Counted from the first letter of the stretch, positions 1 through 6,038 are shown. The stretch: 6,142 bases of DNA from Nitrososphaeraceae archaeon (GCA_025922755.1 JAICHE010000076.1:1-6142); one strand, 5' to 3'. Notes: a model not told the origin generated them from the letters alone. Numbers and translations are program-made.

Positions 1-1
1 A

Positions 2-826
2 GGTCACGAGGTAGTTGGAAAAGTAATTGAAGTTGGAGACAAGGTTACAAAATTCAAAGTAGGAGACAGAGCAGGAATAACACCATTGTTGGAGGCATGC
101 AAGAATTGTCAATATTGTAATGAAGGAAAAGAATACCTTTGTGAATCATCAACAATTACTGGGGAATCAACCAAGGGAGGATATACAGAATACATAACAG
201 TGACAGAAGATTTTGCAACAAAGGTTCCAGAGAATATGAAACCCGAATATGCAGCACCATTGTTTTGTGCGGGAATTACAGCCTACAAGGCAGTAAAGGC
301 AGCTGAGCCTGAGCCAAACAAAAAGATAGGAATTTTTGGAATTGGAGGAGTTGGTCACATGGCAGTTCAATTTGCAAAGGTTGAAGGATGCGAGGTGATT
401 GCCTTCTCTAGAAATCAAAGCCATTTGGATGTTGCAAAAAGACTAGGTGCAAAAGACAGTATCAGATTTTTAGACAATCAAGAAACCTTTCTAGAAATGA
501 TAAAGGAAAAACATGGAATGCTAGATGCAGCAATTGTGTTTGCTCCGGCAGATATTGTAACTGATACTGCAATTAAGGCAGTCAAAAAAGGAGGAACCAT
601 AGTCATTGCAACTATAGGGGAAAATCCATCATTTGTAGCATTTGAAGAAAAAACCATTCGTGGAACTTTGATAGGATCAACTAAAGACATGGAGCAGGTC
701 ATAAAAATTTGCAATGATAAAAAATTAGAAGTACTCTCTGAAACCTTCCCTTTAGAAAAAGCAAACGAAGTCTTAAAAAAATTAAAAGATTCAAAAATTG
801 AAGCCAGGGCAGTCTTAATTCCTTAA
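2..826 (+). CDS. Zinc-dependent medium-chain alcohol dehydrogenase, 5'-truncated by window edge
   Basis: NAD(P)-dependent oxidoreductase that interconverts alcohols and aldehydes in the cytoplasm. The visible part is 274 residues with no internal stop. It opens directly on the catalytic-zinc signature GHEVVG, so roughly 65-70 N-terminal residues, including the first catalytic Cys, lie outside the window. The structural-zinc lobe is complete, with Cys at visible residues 33, 36, 39 and 47 (C-x2-C-x2-C-x7-C). The third catalytic zinc ligand is the Cys of PLFCAGITAY (residue 89). The Rossmann dinucleotide motif is GIGGVG (113-118). The second beta strand ends in F-S-R-N rather than an acidic residue, which in the cinnamyl-alcohol-dehydrogenase-like branch suggests NADP(H); this is inference. 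The reading frame ends in TAA. A small zinc-binding-type gene starts 21 nt downstream, so the two may be co-transcribed. The family is secure; the substrate cannot be read from sequence. Confidence 0.95.
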   Translation, partial: GHEVVGKVIEVGDKVTKFKVGDRAGITPLLEACKNCQYCNEGKEYLCESSTITGESTKGGYTEYITVTEDFATKVPENMKPEYAAPLFCAGITAYKAVKAAEPEPNKKIGIFGIGGVGHMAVQFAKVEGCEVIAFSRNQSHLDVAKRLGAKDSIRFLDNQETFLEMIKEKHGMLDAAIVFAPADIVTDTAIKAVKKGGTIVIATIGENPSFVAFEEKTIRGTLIGSTKDMEQVIKICNDKKLEVLSETFPLEKANEVLKKLKDSKIEARAVLIP

Positions 827-847
827 ACTAATCTTCTGGCTTAAATA

Positions 848-1021
848 ATGGAATACGAATCAACTCTTATGAACTGCCGACTTTGCCACCATACAGACGA
901 AGCTCATATTGCTTCAGATGAAAACAAATCCCTTATGAAAGTTGGACGATGTACCATTCCCACGTGTACATGTCAACAGTATGTGGACCCAATCCAAAAG
1001 ATTGACGAAGACTTGCTGTGA
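848..1021 (+). CDS. Small Cys/His-rich protein (57 aa), probable zinc-binding
   Basis: This short gene runs from ATG to TGA and encodes 57 residues. The Cys/His content suggests a single zinc site. C10-x2-C13 is followed immediately by H14 and H15, with H20 nearby. The second half has C35-x4-C40-x-C42, giving a four- or five-Cys knuckle. The C-terminus is hydrophilic and acidic (KIDEDLL) and there is no signal peptide or membrane segment, so it is probably cytoplasmic. The ATG lies 21 nt after the alcohol dehydrogenase stop and the next gene begins 36 nt later. It fits the gap without overlap and is probably read from the dehydrogenase transcript, although an AT-rich TTAAA stretch near 823-827 could serve as its own TATA box. 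I do not recognise a named family. An adaptor, regulator or RNA-binding role is possible but unproven. The spacing of paired cysteines is the main evidence that it is a real gene. Confidence 0.72.
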   Translation: MEYESTLMNCRLCHHTDEAHIASDENKSLMKVGRCTIPTCTCQQYVDPIQKIDEDLL

Positions 1022-1027
1022 TCACAG

Positions 1028-1037
1028 TTCATATATC
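1028..1037 (+). promoter_or_regulatory. TATA-like box for a leaderless transcript of the 77-aa gene
   Basis: TTCATATATC has its ATATAT core at 1031-1036, centred about 25 nt before the ATG at 1058. This is the spacing expected between an archaeal TATA box and a transcription start at the initiation codon. No Shine-Dalgarno sequence precedes that ATG, so leaderless initiation is the simplest reading. It supports the ATG over the TTG 12 nt upstream. Confidence 0.45.
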
Positions 1038-1057
1038 AAATTCGCTTGAAGAATGTA

Positions 1058-1291
1058 ATGAAAAAACATGTTCCATCTGAAGAGATGAAAAAAGATTTGG
1101 ACAACTTACTATCCAAGCTAAATGCCATGGAAATAGTAGCCAAAGATGAATTTCAAATTAATTCTGTTAAAGTTTTAAGAGCACTTGTCGAGGGACAAAT
1201 TCATTCAATCAACGAGTTTGAACACCTCAAAAAAGCAATAGACCTCTTGACCTTGCAATTATTTGAAGTTCAAAACAAAACAAGATCATGA
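1058..1291 (+). CDS. Small helical hypothetical protein (77 aa)
   Basis: A 77-residue, highly charged protein with no cysteines, signal peptide or membrane segment. The composition and heptad-like spacing of Leu/Ile/Val (DLDNLLSKLNAM, residues 13-24, and about 54-70 near the C-terminus) suggest two or three amphipathic helices that could form a small bundle or dimer. I do not recognise a family and assign no function. The ATG at 1058 is chosen because a TATA-like ATATAT is centred 25 nt upstream. An in-frame TTG at 1046 would add only four residues. The gene ends in TCATGA, whose TGA is its stop; the same palindrome read on the other strand is the end of the convergent zinc-ribbon gene. The product may be expressed separately from the upstream dehydrogenase and Cys-rich genes given its own promoter-like site. 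Confidence 0.75.
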   Translation: MKKHVPSEEMKKDLDNLLSKLNAMEIVAKDEFQINSVKVLRALVEGQIHSINEFEHLKKAIDLLTLQLFEVQNKTRS

Positions 1292-1765
1292 ATTAACACG
1301 CGTATCGCTGAGTCCACACCCTGTACATTTTAGAACAGTTGTGTTTTCAAGAACTTTATCAATATTCATTTGAGAACCACAGCATGGGCAAGAAATTTTC
1401 TGAGGAGCTCCTGTATTTTCAGTTTCTTCCATTTTGGGTCTAATTACATATTCAGGTTTTTTTTCAACCAGCTCGTTTTCATTGCATACAGGCTTATAGC
1501 GCTGGAGAATTTTGCCCACTATGCCTGCCCTTGCAGATGGTGAAGAGTCAAACATTGGCAATATTGCCAAATAAAGAGAATTTTCAGATCCCGTTTTTTG
1601 AACCCAGCATTTAAAATTGGAATTTGCAATAAAGAAATTTTTTTCGTCAGTCTTTTCACAGTCGCCAACATAGATTATGTTAAAAGAATCCTTGGTTCGG
1701 GACAAAATAAGGTAAACTACTTTTTCCATTGGAGGACCCCATTCATCCAATTTTATTGGCCCCAT
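1286..1765 (-). CDS. Hypothetical protein with C-terminal zinc ribbon and possible degenerate GIY-YIG-like N-domain
   Basis: This is a 159-residue protein counted from the ATG at 1765. The N-terminal domain (about 12-95) contains VVYLIL (16-21) and IIYVG (30-34), then after a variable middle SARAGIVGKILQRYKPVCN (77-95). This order resembles the GIY...YIG...(E)xxLIxxYxPxxN layout of GIY-YIG folds. The position of the catalytic Glu appears to be Val83, and no Arg follows YVG at the usual distance, so nuclease activity is unlikely. The fold assignment is inference. The C-terminal zinc ribbon is clear: C126-x2-C129 (within CPCCG) and C147-x2-C150 (CTGCG), joined by a 17-residue loop and preceded by an acidic, disordered-looking linker (100-122). 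A GTG at 1810 would add 15 residues, but the ATG opens on MGPIKLDEWGPP and looks like the natural N-terminus. Its stop is shared with the opposite gene's palindrome. A nucleic-acid-binding role is plausible, not shown. Confidence 0.8.
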   Translation of the reverse strand: MGPIKLDEWGPPMEKVVYLILSRTKDSFNIIYVGDCEKTDEKNFFIANSNFKCWVQKTGSENSLYLAILPMFDSSPSARAGIVGKILQRYKPVCNENELVEKKPEYVIRPKMEETENTGAPQKISCPCCGSQMNIDKVLENTTVLKCTGCGLSDTRVNS

Positions 1766-1869
1766 AAACTCATATTGTAAAATTTGAATACTCAACAAAA
1801 GTTCTAGCACAACCTATCTTTTCTCTTTTTCTCAAGAAGAGTACATTATTGATTCTAGATCTAAACCTT

Positions 1870-1883
1870 GAAAAGAATAAATT
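1870..1883 (+). promoter_or_regulatory. BRE/TATA-like promoter of the 82-aa gene
   Basis: A purine-rich stretch GAAAAG (1870-1875) is followed by AATAAATT (1876-1883), centred 27-28 nt before the ATG at 1907. This matches the archaeal BRE-TATA layout and the geometry of a leaderless mRNA. It sits in the 141-bp divergent gap (1766-1906) between the zinc-ribbon gene and the 82-aa gene. The minus-strand side of that gap has only a weak TATTCAAATT (1781-1790). Confidence 0.45.
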
Positions 1884-1906
1884 CAAGGGAGATGGATTTT
1901 TGTTGA

Positions 1907-2155
1907 ATGAAAGATCCTCACAATCACAGACAGGTAGGCTATTCAATGATTGCAGTAGCTGGAAGTTTGGCTGCAATTGGATTAATTGCCTTGTTTATTG
2001 GAGGAGATGTGTTATATGGAGACAACATTCAAAGAGATAACACAGCCCATTTTAACGAATGTAAGGCAAATGACTTCAAAACCGAGGGGTGTGAGAAGTA
2101 TCATAGTCGTATTAATAATGAAATTTCTGGAATTTACGTAGATTTAGAAAACTAG
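1907..2155 (+). CDS. Small single-TM membrane protein (82 aa)
   Basis: The protein has a short polar N-terminus (MKDPHNHRQVGY), one hydrophobic helix at about residues 12-32, and a 45-50 residue hydrophilic tail. The tail has two cysteines, C52 and C62, nine residues apart. With a His/Arg-containing N-terminus and a mildly acidic C-terminal tail, the tail may face outside, where the two cysteines could form a disulphide or bind a metal; both topology and pairing are inference. I do not recognise a family. The ATG is preferred because a BRE/TATA-like element lies about 27 nt upstream. An AAGGGAG stretch at 1885-1891 is too far from this ATG to be a good ribosome site. The last 44 bp, including the TAG stop, overlap the 3' end of the convergent six-TM gene, which is unusual and raises the possibility of antisense coupling. 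Confidence 0.75.
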   Translation: MKDPHNHRQVGYSMIAVAGSLAAIGLIALFIGGDVLYGDNIQRDNTAHFNECKANDFKTEGCEKYHSRINNEISGIYVDLEN

Positions 2156-2840
2156 TAACCATTTGAGAAATCTTCCCAAGAGTTGAGATTTTTGTTAGCC
2201 TATTCATCTCAAAGAAAGCACCACCAACAATTCCGGCTTGATAAAATGTATACAAGAACACTCCAGAAGATGTAGGATCAGAGTCTGAAAAACTTAGTGC
2301 GAGCATTGAAAAGAAAACAAAAGTTCCAACAAAGGTAACTAATTTATTTAAAATTCCGGCATTCATTCCAACAATTCTTTTTGTTGCCGCAGCCATCAAA
2401 GTGATACTGGTTATAATCAGAAAAGTTGCACCTCCATTTGCAGTAATGAATTCATTTACCCATGGCAACAAGCCATTTTCTACAATATTCGTTTCAGGCA
2501 TGATGCTGCCTCCATTGATGGCAAAATTTACTGCGCTAAACAAGCCACCAATTACAAAAAAGAACAAAAAGATTTTCACAATTGATCTTTTCAGAGGACT
2601 ACGGGTTTCAGATGGACGTACAGCACGTTCTGTAATCCTTAGACCGTATAGAAATCCAACTGCCATGGCGGGTACAAACATCAGATTGATTAGAATCGGA
2701 GACTCGCTGTTTATTTTATCAATTTGGGGGAAAAATATCAAAAATAACAAAATTGCTAACGAGGCAGCAGTCACAAATAATACAAGATTCAGATAGTTAT
2801 GACTAGAGGATTCGGACAAATCATAGGTCCAATTTGACAT
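2112..2840 (-). CDS. Six-TM integral membrane protein, function unknown
   Basis: A 242-residue polytopic membrane protein. Hydrophobic segments are visible at about 17-38, 49-68, 86-106, 133-152, 163-184 and 193-212, giving roughly six helices. The loop at 69-86 is basic (RITERAVRPSETRSPLKR), so by the positive-inside rule it is probably cytoplasmic. The extracellular-side loop at 107-128 is polar and includes NGGSIMPE. The C-terminus (214-242) is basic. There are no cysteines, ATP-binding motifs or transporter signatures that I recognise, so no function is given. It begins with ATG at 2840, with a TATA-like TTTTTAAT centred 26-27 nt upstream and the repeat cluster of the divergent gap behind it. 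Its final 13 sense codons and stop overlap the opposite small-membrane-protein gene. The alternative long plus-strand frame through this region is a shadow, since only the minus frame gives regular membrane helices. Confidence 0.82.
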   Translation of the reverse strand: MSNWTYDLSESSSHNYLNLVLFVTAASLAILLFLIFFPQIDKINSESPILINLMFVPAMAVGFLYGLRITERAVRPSETRSPLKRSIVKIFLFFFVIGGLFSAVNFAINGGSIMPETNIVENGLLPWVNEFITANGGATFLIITSITLMAAATKRIVGMNAGILNKLVTFVGTFVFFSMLALSFSDSDPTSSGVFLYTFYQAGIVGGAFFEMNRLTKISTLGKISQMVTSFLNLRKFQKFHY

Positions 2841-2846
2841 TTTATT

Positions 2847-2888
2847 AAATCATCAAAAAATCATTAAAAAGTCAATCAAAAAATCATT
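2847..2888. repeat. Helically spaced AAATCAT direct repeats in a divergent promoter region
   Basis: AAATCAT occurs at 2847-2853, 2858-2864 and 2881-2887, with a looser copy (AAAGTCAAT) near 2868-2876. Start-to-start spacings are 11 and 23 bp, close to one and two DNA turns. The longest exact unit is the 14-mer ATCAAAAAATCATT at 2852-2865 and 2875-2888. The array spans the TATA-like box of the minus-strand membrane gene. It could be a regulator-binding site or phased A-tracts that bend DNA; low sequence complexity is the alternative. Confidence 0.5.
2863..2870 (-). promoter_or_regulatory. TATA-like box of the six-TM membrane gene
   Basis: Read on the minus strand the sequence is TTTTTAAT, centred 26-27 nt before the ATG at 2840, which fits a leaderless archaeal transcript. 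It lies between the second and third AAATCAT repeats, so a factor bound to those repeats would compete with or assist TBP. The surrounding DNA is so AT-rich that other placements are possible. Confidence 0.4.
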
Positions 2889-2944
2889 TGCTCAAGTTAT
2901 CAATTCTCTTTACCCTTTTTAGTAGTAAAAAATTAGAAAAGAAA

Positions 2945-3154
2945 ATGAAAATCTCACTTGCAATCTCAACGATAGGCGTCATAATTTTTGCCTTGGGAAT
3001 AATTTTTCATCTCCAAGGCCAGGCGGTTGTGGGACCACAGTCTTCTTTTATGTACGCAAATCCTACCTGGATAACCTATGGAATTCAAATTGCAGTTGTT
3101 GGAGTAATTATTACAGGAGTTGGAATCGGAATAAAATTCCTTAGGAGATCATAG
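2945..3154 (+). CDS. Small two-TM membrane protein (69 aa)
   Basis: A 69-residue protein made of two hydrophobic helices, about 4-24 (ISLAISTIGVIIFALGIIF) and 43-64 (glycine-rich, GVIITGVGIGI). A short loop (25-42) contains GQAVVGP and YANPTWITYG. It ends in a basic tail, KFLRRS, consistent with a cytoplasmic C-terminus and therefore an N-in/C-in hairpin. Glycine-zipper-like spacing in helix 2 (G53, G58, G60, G62) suggests helix packing or oligomerisation; this is inference. No catalytic residues or named family are recognised. The ATG at 2945 is chosen. A TTG at 2888 would add 19 residues ending in a Lys-rich stretch before the helix, and it has a TATA-like ATCATTAAAA about 25 nt upstream, so the longer form cannot be excluded. 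A weak hairpin follows the gene. Confidence 0.75.
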   Translation: MKISLAISTIGVIIFALGIIFHLQGQAVVGPQSSFMYANPTWITYGIQIAVVGVIITGVGIGIKFLRRS

Positions 3155-3179
3155 GAAACAATTCCAAGCTAAACAGTAA

Positions 3180-3203
3180 ATCAAAATTATCTTAATTTTT
3201 GAT
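3180..3203. terminator. Weak hairpin with T-run between convergent genes
   Basis: ATCAAAATT (3180-3188) and AATTTTTGAT (3194-3203) are inverted copies with one bulged base around the 5-nt loop ATCTT. The right arm has a TTTTT run (3196-3200). It lies 26 nt after the stop of the 69-aa gene and 33 nt beyond the truD stop on the other strand, so it could end both transcripts. The stem is entirely A/T apart from one pair, and archaeal termination mostly needs only T-runs, so support is modest. The rest of the 81-bp gap shows only a TTCAATTGAA palindrome at 3217-3226. Confidence 0.3.
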
Positions 3204-3235
3204 TGTTGTATCATCATTCAATTGAAATTTAGATT

Positions 3236-4432
3236 TTAAAATCCCACATTTAGCGGATCTTCAGGTTTCATGATTTCACGCAAAACTATTGTCGCAAAAG
3301 ATCCTCTCGAGAGAGTAAATTCCACGATGTCATGATGTGCAGAATAATCAGAACAGGTAACCGTTGCCTGTCTAAATCCTCCTTCATTACTAATTTCTTG
3401 CATTTCTTTGATGAAAAAATCTTTGGGAGAAATTTCTTCTTCCTCCAATATTTTTGAAATATAATAATCAAATCGAGTTTTTTTGTAATAAGAATATCCT
3501 ACAAATGGAATTGACAAGCGTTGATCAGCACCTTTGATGTATTTTCCAAGTTTGTCTTTATAGTCAAAACAGACATCGCCTTCTTGGGGTTCAAACAAGC
3601 TTTCTCCCCCTTCAAATGAAGAGCTAAGAGTGCAATTAAACAAATATGATTGATAAGCTTGAATGTAAAATCTTCGTAAAGATAGAGGTATTTTTTTAAC
3701 AGATAGTTGAGAATCTCCACTTTCAATCATTTCTTTGAGTACAATCTTTTCTATGTCCATTTGAGGAGGAATTTGATCAAAGTATTTTGGATAATTTGCA
3801 GAATCTTGTAGTTTTTCTCGAATCTCATTATTTTCTTTAGAGTCATAGGGAGAAGTGAAGCTCAAAATAAGCTCGATTGCTTTATCAAAATTTCTCTGAA
3901 GCATTGCCTTTCCAATCAAATGGGTTACTGGCCTTTTGGAGCCAAATCTTTGATAACCATAAAAATTTAAAATTTTATTTTGTTCATGGAATTCTTGGAT
4001 GTTGTCTTTTCCTTCATTGATTTTTATTTTAAAATGATTTCCTATCATGTTCTTTTTAGTCAGCGGTTTGTTTACAAAACCCAATTTTTTTAAAGAATAT
4101 TTTGTCGAGGAATATTCATCAACCGTATGTCCTTTATTGTTTGCACATAGAAATTGTTTAGTTACTGCAAACGAATCTTTCAAACCAAGCGCTTTTAATC
4201 TAATACCTTTTTTTCTAAAAATATCAGAAACTGCATGATTAGTATCAATGTTTTTCTTTGTTAATTTGTAAACTGCATAATCACCTTTTTCTTGAATCTG
4301 TCCTAAGCTTTTGTCAGAAATTACTTCAGAGACTTCAAAGTCTTCAGGAGATTTTTTGATTCTGCCTCCTATTCCTACAAAATCTGTGCTATAAACAGAA
4401 ATTCCTATTTTAGTATCTAATTTTGGAATCAC
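3236..4432 (-). CDS. truD: tRNA pseudouridine synthase D
   Basis: This enzyme converts uridine 13 of tRNA (TruD/Pus7 family) to pseudouridine in the cytoplasm. At 398 residues it is in the range of archaeal TruD proteins. The family motifs appear in order. PEDFEVSEV is at 29-37. The catalytic motif GLKDSFAVTKQ is at 83-93, with nucleophilic Asp86. GNHFKIKI is at 131-138, NFYGYQRFG at 156-164, and RRFYIQAYQSYLFN at 253-266. The stretch RGSFATIVLREIMK, at 376-389, completes the core. The TruD-specific insertion domain lies between the last two blocks of the catalytic domain. The start is GTG at 4432, whose last two bases are the first two of the upstream gene's TGA (GTGA). No Shine-Dalgarno sequence precedes it, so translation probably depends on termination-reinitiation from the propeller gene. 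With pth2 two genes upstream, it forms a tRNA/translation cluster interrupted by an exported protein. The family call is secure. Confidence 0.96.
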   Translation of the reverse strand: MIPKLDTKIGISVYSTDFVGIGGRIKKSPEDFEVSEVISDKSLGQIQEKGDYAVYKLTKKNIDTNHAVSDIFRKKGIRLKALGLKDSFAVTKQFLCANNKGHTVDEYSSTKYSLKKLGFVNKPLTKKNMIGNHFKIKINEGKDNIQEFHEQNKILNFYGYQRFGSKRPVTHLIGKAMLQRNFDKAIELILSFTSPYDSKENNEIREKLQDSANYPKYFDQIPPQMDIEKIVLKEMIESGDSQLSVKKIPLSLRRFYIQAYQSYLFNCTLSSSFEGGESLFEPQEGDVCFDYKDKLGKYIKGADQRLSIPFVGYSYYKKTRFDYYISKILEEEEISPKDFFIKEMQEISNEGGFRQATVTCSDYSAHHDIVEFTLSRGSFATIVLREIMKPEDPLNVGF

Positions 4433-6015
4433 GATTCTATAACTACTGTTACAAATTTACTGACAGAAACCTCATTGGTTTGAGCACCCAAAAGGGCTTT
4501 GTAGGTTCCAGGAACTGCTTCTTCTGATGCAGAAATCATCGTCTTGATGGGACGAGGGGCATCAAAATCTAATTGAAAATTAGATGGAGTTCCAGAATCA
4601 ACATTTACATTCAAAAATTCGTGAGTATCAGATAATATCAAAGAAACATCCGATATATCCTGAGTAGTTTGAGGAGACACCACAAAGGTCAAGTCTGTTG
4701 ATTCTCCTGCCTTAAGAGTTACAACATTGGAATCCAATTCTATGTCAAGTGGCAATTCAACAGAAGTATCTACAACTCCAATGTTGTTTTCCACCCATTC
4801 TGTAAACCAAATTTTATCTCCATCTACTGCAAAATCAAATACTTGTGCCAGACCGCAGTTTTCCATATCCCCACAATCACCCCAGTTTGGATTCATAGAA
4901 GGTATGAAATATTCAACTAATGATTCTGATTTGGGATCCATTACTGCTAATCGGTTTGCAGTTTGTTCATTGAATACAATTTGACCAAAATCATTTTTGT
5001 CAACCCAATAAGGTCTAGAGATAGGAGTTTTGATAATTCCGCTAGAATTGCCATATGTTAAAGGAGGAGGGTCAGATGTAACATATTGAGTAAATGAGTC
5101 ATCACTAGGATCAAAACTAAAAAAGTTTGAACTTGAAGTGTCAACAAGCCAAAGTTTTCCATCGTTGGCCACAACAACCCCATTGGGAGTGCCCAACTCA
5201 AGTGGTAATTCTATAACTTCGATATACTCAAAGAGGGGCAAAAACTCCTCCCCTGTGTTTGCAACATTTGAACGATATCCATCTTGGTCAAATTTTACCA
5301 AGACACCTCCTTGTTGGAATAACCAATTTGTATACCAAACATTGTTTTCATCATCTATTGCAAAGTCAGCAGTTACTGAATTTTCCACAGGAGAAGGAAG
5401 ACTAAGATAACTCCTATCATCGCCAGAGAGAGTAGGATCTAAGAAAGTGATTTTATTTCCAGTAAAGTCGTTAATTATAATTTGTGAACCATCTACTTTC
5501 AATTTTTGAGGAAGTGAATCGCCTTCAGATGGATAAGGTATTCTCTCATATGTTTCATCTTGTGGAGAGAATTTCCAAACAGAATCAAATGTCTCATCAG
5601 TATACCAAATAGAACCATCTGAGGTATAGTCAATACCCCACATCATTGATCTTCCATTTGGAGGCCAACTAGGATTGTCATATTCTGTGAAAGTTTCGGT
5701 TTCAGGATCAAATTTTGCAAGGTTCCCTGTATTTGTTTGAGCAAACCAAACATTTCCCTCATAGTCAGTTACGATCGCAAGTGGATTGGTACACACTGTA
5801 GGGATAGAGTATTCTGTAACATAGTTTGTAGACCTTGCGATTCCAGAACCGCAAAACTGTGCCCGTTGTTCATCTGGGAAGTTATCCGCAGGAGTTCCAG
5901 TTATGGTTGTTTCAGTATCAATAGGATTCATCAATCCTGGCAAAGAAATCATTACAGTAGATGTAAGTAAGATAAAACCAAAAAATGCGGCTACAATTAT
6001 TCCTTTTTTCTTCAC
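4429..6015 (-). CDS. Exported seven-bladed beta-propeller protein, Vgb/streptogramin-lyase-like, with C-terminal Ig-like domain
   Basis: A 528-residue protein. MKKK followed by a hydrophobic helix (5-25) is a signal peptide or N-terminal anchor; there is no lipobox Cys. Seven blade motifs of the form D/N-x-G/N-x-(V/I)-W-(F/Y) follow: 84-93 (GNVWFAQT), 131-140 (GSIWYTDE), 174-184, 221-231 (NNVWYTNW), 284-292, 340-350 and 397-407 (DKIWFTEW). Each is trailed by a strand like LAKFDPETETFTEY. This is the propeller layout of virginiamycin B lyase-like proteins. No His occurs anywhere in the propeller; the only His is 465, so the His-dependent lyase chemistry of Vgb is not expected. Cysteines 55, 75, 381 and 387 could form two disulphides outside the cell. 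Residues 422-528 look like an Ig/NEW3-type beta-sandwich (LKAGESTDLTFVVSP, VPGTYKALLGAQ). The start is GTG at 6015 with a TATA-like box about 28 nt upstream. The ligand is unknown; a cell-surface binding or scaffold role is inference. Confidence 0.88.
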   Translation of the reverse strand: MKKKGIIVAAFFGFILLTSTVMISLPGLMNPIDTETTITGTPADNFPDEQRAQFCGSGIARSTNYVTEYSIPTVCTNPLAIVTDYEGNVWFAQTNTGNLAKFDPETETFTEYDNPSWPPNGRSMMWGIDYTSDGSIWYTDETFDSVWKFSPQDETYERIPYPSEGDSLPQKLKVDGSQIIINDFTGNKITFLDPTLSGDDRSYLSLPSPVENSVTADFAIDDENNVWYTNWLFQQGGVLVKFDQDGYRSNVANTGEEFLPLFEYIEVIELPLELGTPNGVVVANDGKLWLVDTSSSNFFSFDPSDDSFTQYVTSDPPPLTYGNSSGIIKTPISRPYWVDKNDFGQIVFNEQTANRLAVMDPKSESLVEYFIPSMNPNWGDCGDMENCGLAQVFDFAVDGDKIWFTEWVENNIGVVDTSVELPLDIELDSNVVTLKAGESTDLTFVVSPQTTQDISDVSLILSDTHEFLNVNVDSGTPSNFQLDFDAPRPIKTMISASEEAVPGTYKALLGAQTNEVSVSKFVTVVIES

Positions 6016-6038
6016 AGAATGAAATTTGCCAAGCCTCG

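Noticed and set aside
1766..1810. Longer zinc-ribbon protein starting at GTG 1810
   Set aside because: It adds 15 residues with no good TATA box 25 nt upstream of the GTG; the ATG at 1765 gives a natural start, though its own promoter is also weak, so the choice is not certain.
1885..1891. AAGGGAG as a Shine-Dalgarno site for the 82-aa gene
   Set aside because: It is about 15 nt from the ATG at 1907, too far for efficient use, and a BRE/TATA-like element at leaderless spacing explains the start better.
1770..2040. Two overlapping open frames in the divergent gap (1770-1976 minus and 1849-2040 plus)
   Set aside because: Both overlap the better-supported genes out of frame, contain no recognisable segment, and the plus one is the shifted frame of the 82-aa protein.
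2401..2796. 131-codon open frame on the plus strand
   Set aside because: It lies wholly opposite the six-TM gene, has a basic, low-order composition with no domain signs, and is explained by the codon pattern of the minus-strand membrane protein.
2888..2944. TTG start extending the two-TM protein by 19 residues
   Set aside because: The ATG at 2945 gives a compact hairpin with helix 1 right at the N-terminus; the extension is possible but has no independent support.
4429..6015. Antibiotic (streptogramin) resistance gene
   Set aside because: The propeller resembles Vgb in fold but has no histidine, so the lyase mechanism is not supported.
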